A stretch of 64,000 nucleotides of DNA. Source: Olsenella porci (lineage in GTDB: Bacteria; Actinomycetota; Coriobacteriia; Coriobacteriales; Atopobiaceae). The stretch spans positions 1-64,000 of the forward strand of contig NZ_VUNC01000009.1 in NCBI RefSeq assembly GCF_009695875.1. Direction: 5' to 3'. This document shows positions 58,721 to 64,000 of the stretch, piece after piece. The position numbers and the translations under genes are program-made. Below the pieces are notes generated by a model, which made no database searches, was not told the DNA's origin, and worked only from the letters and a program-made list of their open reading frames with translations. Each line of letters starts with the position of its first letter. Position 1 is the first letter of the stretch.

Positions 58721-61621
58721 CTACTCCAGCCTCCCGACCCACTGGAGCAGGTCGTCGTAGTCAGCCACCTGGTGGTAGCGCACGTCGGACGTGCTCGCCT
58801 CGTAGGCCTAGCTCGCGTCGTCCGGCATGCGCGAGGTGAAGATGGCGGTGTCGTAGCTGCGGTCCGTCTCGTGGTACTCCACGTGCTTCACGACCATCGC
58901 GGCCTTCTCGGAGAGGATGTGCCCTCCGGCACGCTTGATGAACTCCTCGGGATTCACCCGGTAGAGCAAGAAGACCTGGGGCGATATGGCAGAGAGAATC
59001 CTCGCGGCGCTCGCCCGGGTGACCTGGGCCACCGAGGCGACCTCGCCCACCAGATCATAGGTCACCGCAACCGGAGCAGAGGCTTCATCCACGTCGTGGG
59101 TCTCGCTCCTCTGCGCGACGAACGCCCTCCCGCTCGCAAGCTCATCGCGCCTCCCCTCGTCGCGCTGGGAGCCAGCGGTCATGGTGTACTGGAGCCGGCT
59201 CACGGCGAGGTCACTGTCGATCCTCGCCACGGCCTTGCGCTCGAGCTCCGCGTCATCAAAGGATACGGTGTAGCTGTGCTTCCTGCTGATGCGGTCCCAC
59301 AGTTCCTTGAGCTCGGTCCGTGCGAAGTTCTCCTGCACGATCGCGTTCTCGGTGACCTTCTCCTGGGCGCGCTGCACCATGCCGTCAGCGCATGCGGGTC
59401 GTAGACGCCGCGAATGAGCGCCTCGATTGCCTTGGCGTGCGCCTCGTCGCCGAGGCAATCGGGCAGCTCGTGCATGGCATTAGCCTGGAACTTCCCCTCC
59501 CCCACCATGGCCCGGAAGTCGTCGGAGGGCCGGTCGGCGTCGTCGAGGAAGCCGTTCTTCAGGAGGTACTTGTAGCTGGCATTGGAATCCGTTGCGGAGA
59601 AGCTAACCTCCTCGCCGTCCACCTCGAGCGTCTTTCCGCTGAAGAAGTCGATCTCGACCTTCTGCGACCGCTCGCGCAGCGTGCCCCTGATGTCGCTCTG
59701 CAGATCCCGCACGAAGGTCTCGTAGCTCTCCGAGGCGATGACCGTGAGAACGTTCACGCGCTGGACCTCGTCGGGCCCGAGGAGCTGGGCGTCCTGGCGC
59801 ACGCCGTCCTGGTCAACGCAGAGGCGCATTCCGCGGCCGACCTCCTGGCGCTTGGCGGTCTCCGGCCCCGACTCCTTGAGCGTGCAGATCTGGAAGATGT
59901 TGGGGTTGTCCCAGCCCTCGCGCAGGGCCGAGTGGCTGAAGGCGAACCGCACGGGCTCGTCGAGCGAGAGCAGCCGCTCCTTGTCCTTGAGGATGAGGTC
60001 GTAGCCGCGCCGGGCGTCGTCGTTGATGCCGATGCCCTCTGCCGCCTCGGCCTTCTTCTCACGCCTTGACTCGACCGCGTGACCCTTCTTGTCGATGGAG
60101 AAGTACCCGTCGTGGACCTGGTGCGCCGTGTCGCGCCTCAGGTACTCCAGGTAGCTCGGGTCCGCGAGGTCGTCCGTCGTGGGGTGCGCAAGCCTGCCCG
60201 CAACGGCGGCGGCGTACTCCTCCTCGAAGACCTTCCCGTAGCCGACAATCGCGCCGTTGCCAGTCACGTCGCGGTACTTCGCGACCTCGTCGATGAAGAA
60301 GAGCGAGAGGCACTTGATGCCACGGCGGAAGAGCGCCTGCTCCTTCTCGAGGTGGCTCCGGATGGTCTCGCGTATCTGCACGCGCTGCATGTCCTCGAGG
60401 GCGGAGTCGTTGTAGACGGTGCCCCCATCGATCTCCACGCCGTTCAGCAACCGCACGTGTCCGGGACGGCCGTCCACGCCGGGTACGATGCCGTCGTTGC
60501 CGCCGACGATCTGATAGCCGCGATATGCCTCGAGCCTCGTCGAGCCAGAGACGTCGTAGATGCTGTCCCCCCTCGCCAAAGCGGCCCGTGGCCTTGCCCA
60601 CCCTGCCTGAAGCCGACATCCTCTTGTACTCTATGACCGCCACGGGCGGCCTGTTCTTGGTCACCAGGATCTGTCGGAGGAAGAGGTATGCATCCGTTCC
60701 CCGCATGTTCTTGAGCTTGAAGCCCTTGACCTCGATGCGCTTCACGAGACGCTGGTTGTAGGCGTCGAGTGCGTCGAGGGAGTAGACGAGGTCGTTCCTC
60801 TCGCGGTTGGTAGCAGAATAACCCAGCACGAAGAGGGGCTTGAAGAGCGCGATGCCCCTCTGGGTGGCGGAGCCCCTCCTTCCCATCTTCTGTGGCTCGT
60901 CGAGGATCACGATGGGGCGCATGGCGGCAATCACGTCGATGGGGCGTCGGCTCCCGAAGTCATCGCGCTCGTCGAAGATGATGCGGGACGCCTTGTTCTT
61001 TGCGCCCTCCTTCATGGAGGTGTTGAATGCCTGCATGTTGATGATCATGCAGGAGACGTCCGAGGACTGCGCGAAGGAGTCCAGCTCGTTCAGCCGGTCA
61101 GAGTCATAGATGAAGGCATTGACACGCTTGCCATACTGCTCGAAGAAGTGTTGCTCGGTGGACTCGAGCGACTTCTTCACGCCCTCGCGGATGGCGACGG
61201 AGGGCACAACGACGATGAACTTGCACCAGCCGTAGCGCCGGTTGAGCTCCAGCATCGTCTTGGTGTAGACGTAGGTCTTGCCGGTGCCCGTCTCCATCTC
61301 CACGTCCAGGTGGCAGGCGATCCCCGCCATGTCGCGGCAGGTGGTCTCGGACTCGTCGAGCTGGTTGCGACGCTCCACGCGGCGGATGTTGGAGAGAAGC
61401 TCGGACTCCGTGAGCCTCACGGGTGCGTTGGCATAGCCCTCCTCCATGCCCTGCTGTAGGTCGCCGGCGCCAAACAACGCTCCCATGCCACCGCGAGCGG
61501 GCAGTGCCCCCAGGTCGCGCAGGTACGCCGCCGCACCCTGGTTGGGCTGCCCCTCGAAGGCGTCGCACACGGCATCCGTCGCGTCCGTCTGGTACTGCTG
61601 CACTTTGAACCTGAGCCTCAT
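58721..61621 (-). pseudogene. Type III restriction enzyme Res subunit, multiply broken
   Basis: Three frame segments form one Res protein. The first (from 61621) has METGTGKTYVYTK near residue 108 and IVILDEPQKMG near 240. The frame shifts at about 60575-60585 (one extra base near a G run) into SIYDVSGSTRLEAYRG. It shifts again near 59400 into GMVQRAQEKVTENAIVQENF. The third segment ends FTSRMPDDAS then TAG at 58808, yet continues in frame AYEASTSDVRYHQVADYDDL to a stop at 58721. That last part matches the extreme C-terminus of Res, so the PD-(D/E)XK nuclease core (about 110 residues) is deleted. No mod gene is in the window. Confidence 0.8.
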
Positions 61622-62358
61622 TGCCCATCACCATCCACAACCACCCAGGTACCTGCCTTCCGTGAACCCTCGCGTCTCACCAGGCCTGCTTGCTGAAGGT
61701 GCGCAAGCATGAGCGTCACAGTGCTTCGTGACAGGCCGAAGGACTCCGCCATACGAGCCTGCGTGATGGAGGGGTCCTTCGCAAGCATTGCGAGAAGGGC
61801 TCTTTCCTCCGAGCTGACGCCCGTGTTATTGTCCGATTTATTGTCTTTATTGTCCGATTTATTGTCCGACGCCAGGCTGTTTGCGATCTTCCCAGGGGCG
61901 TCCGTGACGGCCTGTCCGTGGAGGTAGGCGCCGAACTGCTCAGCTGACGGGCGCCACATATTCACGCGCAGCATACCGTCGATGTCCAGGAACTCGGGAG
62001 CACGCAGTCCCCTCTCCCCGAGCTCATGCATGATCCTGGGAATGCCGCTCCCCCAGCCCTCGATAAGCCCCATGTAGAGGAATGCCTGCGCCAGCGCCTC
62101 GTTGCGGGGCCGCGACTGGCCTGACAAGGCCCTGTCGAGCGAGAAGCCCCTCACTATGCCTCCCGGGGAGCTCACCTCGAGGCGGTCGTCGTAGAGGGCG
62201 ACCTGCACCGACGAGCGCTCCACGTACGAGCGGTGCACCACCGCGTTGGTGATGGCCTCACGGACGGACCACTCCGGCAGCTCGAAGACGTCCCTTCGAA
62301 CCACGCCGCCAAGGTCCGCTCCCATGTTCATCTTCTCCAGCACGAACTGGTAGGCGCT
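61618..62358 (-). pseudogene. C-terminal half of an AlbA_2/RecG-like ATP-binding regulator
   Basis: The coding sequence reads SAYQFVLEKMNMGADLGG, WSVREAITNAVVHRSYVERS, EVSSPGGIVRG and RPRNEALAQAFLYMGLIEGWG, the HATPase_c_4-like half of AlbA_2/Schlafen-type proteins. A C-terminal winged helix (SITQARMAESFGLSRSTVTL) follows. The N-terminal AlbA_2 domain (normally about 200 residues) is missing. A tandem repeat of TTTATTGTCCGA (61832-61870) encodes an Asn/Asp/Lys-rich linker. It overlaps the start of the Res remnant by 4 bases. Confidence 0.65.
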
Positions 62359-62482
62359 TGCTTTCTCGTGTCAACACGTTCGTGGCGCACATTGCCACGT
62401 GCCCGCCCATAAGGCCCCTCATGTGTCCGGCGGGTCTGCGATAGTGTCACCCGTGACTAATCCGTACGCAGGGGGGAAGCGC

Positions 62483-63637
62483 ATGGCATTGAGCAAGAAG
62501 GCCGTCGAGGAGTTCGTAAGGCGCTGGACGGGCAAGGCACGAGGAGCAGGACAAGCACCTCTACTGGATTGGGCTCTTCCAGGACGTCCTGGAGCTTTCG
62601 GACGCGCTCGACCGCCTCAGGTTCGAGCAGCCCGTGCACGCCAAGGCCTCAGACCACCAGTGCTTCATCGACGTGCTCATCCCCACAGCCTCGGTCATCG
62701 TTGAACAGAAGGGCATAGGCCACGACCTCTCCAAGGCCGAAGTGCGCCAGGGCTGCCCCGTCACGCCTTCCCAGCTGGCGCTCGCCTACACGGAAGGGCT
62801 GCCTCTCTCCCAGATGCCCCACTACGTCATCGCCTCCAACTTCGCCGAGATGTGGGTCTATGACACCGAGCGCGACCCCCTCTGCAAGGGCGAGCCGCTG
62901 GTCATCGCGCTGGAGGACCTGCCCAAGAACCTCCCGGCCATCCAGTTTCTCGCAGGACGCGGCCAGGCGCCTGAAACCATCCAGAAGGCGGTCTTCGTCG
63001 AGGCGGAACGCATCATGGGCCGCATCCACGAGGCTGTGGCCAGGAGCTTTTCGAGGCAGCCGGCTTCGACCGCAACGACGAGACGATCCACCACGCCATC
63101 AGCGCCTTCTGCTGCCGCGTGATGTTCCTCATGTTCTGCGGGGAAGAGGCTGGGCTCATCCCGCAGAACGCCTTCCGCGACTACGCGCAGCACTTTCCGG
63201 CCAACTCGGCCGACTACCTCCGCAACGCCATGCGCGAGCTCTTCAAGTGGCTCGACACGCCGGACGATGCGCGCAATCCCTTCGTGAGCGACCTGCTCAA
63301 AGCCTTCCCCGACATGAACGACGGTCTCTTCTCGGAGCGCACCGTCATCCCCACGCTCTCGGAGGTGCTGCGCACCACCATCATCGTGGAGGGCTGCCAA
63401 GAGTTCGACTGGTCCGAGGTCAACCCCACATCCATCTTCGAGGGGAGCCTCGGCCACGACCAGAGGCGGTCGGGCGGCATGCACTACACCAACCCCGAGA
63501 ACATCCACAAGGTCATAGACCCACTCTTCCTCGACAACCTCGAGGCCGCCTTCGCGGAGGCCTGTGCCAAGCCCCTCGCGGGCGGCGCCCACACCAAGGC
63601 GCTCGAGGACCTGCACAAGAGACTCGGCAGACTTTAA
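62483..63637 (+). pseudogene. N-terminal half of a type IIG/MmeI-like restriction-modification enzyme
   Basis: MALSKKAVEEFVRRWTGK starts at an ATG with AGGGGGG upstream. The continuation HEEQDKHLYWIGLFQDVLEL is in another frame, so one shift lies near 62535. DVLIPTASVIVEQKGIGHDL contains the expected MmeI nuclease residues (D...E-x-K). A second shift near 63045 joins FEAAGFDRNDETIHHAISAF and the helical spacer (MMFLMFCGEEAGLIPQNAF). The frame ends at ALEDLHKRLGRL, just where the methyltransferase motif FDPACGSG should follow. The methyltransferase and specificity domains are therefore missing. Confidence 0.75.
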
Positions 63638-63724
63638 TACAATGTAATTATTCCCAAGAAGCCGCCGCTTAGGGGTGCAAGGCTCCCAAGTCGGGCGCAA
63701 ATCGGAATTTCCAAGGGCGGGATC

Positions 63725-64000
63725 ATGACGTTTCAATTACTAAGATACATAGTCGCTATCGCGGAAATCGGTTCAATTACCGAGGCGGCAAAGCAGCTAC
63801 ATATATCACAGCCCAGCTTGTCGGCGGCATTGAAAGAAGCGGAACGGGAAGTTGGGTTCGAGATATTCACAAGAAGCCGCAGCGGTGTCGCGTTGACGAA
63901 GGAGGGCGTAGAATTCCTTGGATATGCGAGACAGGTGATTCATGAGATGAATCTTCTGGAAGACCGCTTCATATTGAGCAAACCCGAGAAACAGCGCTTC
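63725..64000 (+). CDS. LysR-family regulator, N-terminal part
   Basis: The gene runs off the right edge; 92 residues are visible. The LysR helix-turn-helix is clear (MTFQLLRYIVAIAEIGSITE, then AAKQLHISQPSLSAALKEAE and FTRSRSGVALTKEG). The segment is markedly AT-richer than the rest of the window, suggesting a different origin. It follows the truncated MmeI-like gene by 87 bp. Confidence 0.88.
   Translation, partial: MTFQLLRYIVAIAEIGSITEAAKQLHISQPSLSAALKEAEREVGFEIFTRSRSGVALTKEGVEFLGYARQVIHEMNLLEDRFILSKPEKQRF

Noticed and set aside
62399-62704. Independent short gene at the MmeI locus
   Set aside because: Its frame is the shifted beginning of the MmeI-like gene and turns into Arg/Ala noise after the shift.

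Overview
The window is a high-GC bacterial chromosome segment. The gene complement points to an anaerobic actinobacterium of the Coriobacteriia (Olsenella/Atopobium-like). It has sortase-built pili with LPXTG-type signals, many flavin and aldo-keto oxidoreductases, anaerobe-type Fe-S proteins, membrane sensor / LuxR regulator operons and an SPFH protein with zinc ribbons. The taxon is inferred from gene content; no rRNA or other marker gene is present.

Layout. 1-8.5 kb: one end of an integrative conjugative element (VirB4, PrgI-like, small membrane subunit, VirD4/TraG, PcfB-like protein, DnaC-like loader, winged-helix and excisionase-type DNA-binding proteins). It stops next to a tRNA-Val(GAC) gene, whose 3' end is a plausible integration target. 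8.9-13.3 kb: free methionine-R-sulfoxide reductase, a MerR regulator divergent from an Fe-type alcohol dehydrogenase, and an AlaX-type alanyl-tRNA editing protein. 13.4-21.2 kb: a zinc-ribbon protein, a three-gene sensory operon, an SPFH protein with a frameshift, a His-rich 2Fe-2S protein and a small Cys-rich protein. 21.6-28.6 kb: a lipoprotein serpin, then a sulfur operon (sulfonate-type ABC importer, ferredoxin, O-acetylhomoserine sulfhydrylase) whose ATPase gene carries an in-frame TAG. 29.5-30.1 kb: a BrnT/BrnA-type toxin-antitoxin remnant. 30.4-36.9 kb: a pilus operon (tip adhesin, backbone pilin, class C sortase) behind a c-di-GMP-I riboswitch. 37-43 kb: assorted metabolic genes and a NERD protein. 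43.2-48 kb: a 1570-residue PAS/GGDEF/EAL protein, a possible supplier or remover of the riboswitch ligand. 48-55.7 kb: redox enzymes with Rrf2 and MerR regulators and several gene fragments. 56.9-63.6 kb: a decaying defence island (DUF262 protein, type III Res pseudogene, truncated AlbA/RecG-like gene, truncated MmeI-like gene). 63.7 kb: the start of a LysR regulator in AT-richer DNA.

The most unusual signal is non-coding. Four intergenic regions (11.4, 21.3, 29.1 and 43.1 kb) carry short repeats set in convergent arrays: several copies in one orientation, then several in the other. Start-to-start spacings are about 41, 51 or 62 bp, close to whole turns of the helix. There are two related sequence families (27 bp beginning TGCTGAG and 23 bp beginning GCTTAG). 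A third family of about 95 bp is a palindromic element found after two genes. I do not recognise any of these as a described element.

Many genes here are broken by single-base lesions, several at G runs. Whether these are true mutations or assembly errors needs read-level checking; deletions such as the loss of the Res nuclease core cannot be base-calling errors.
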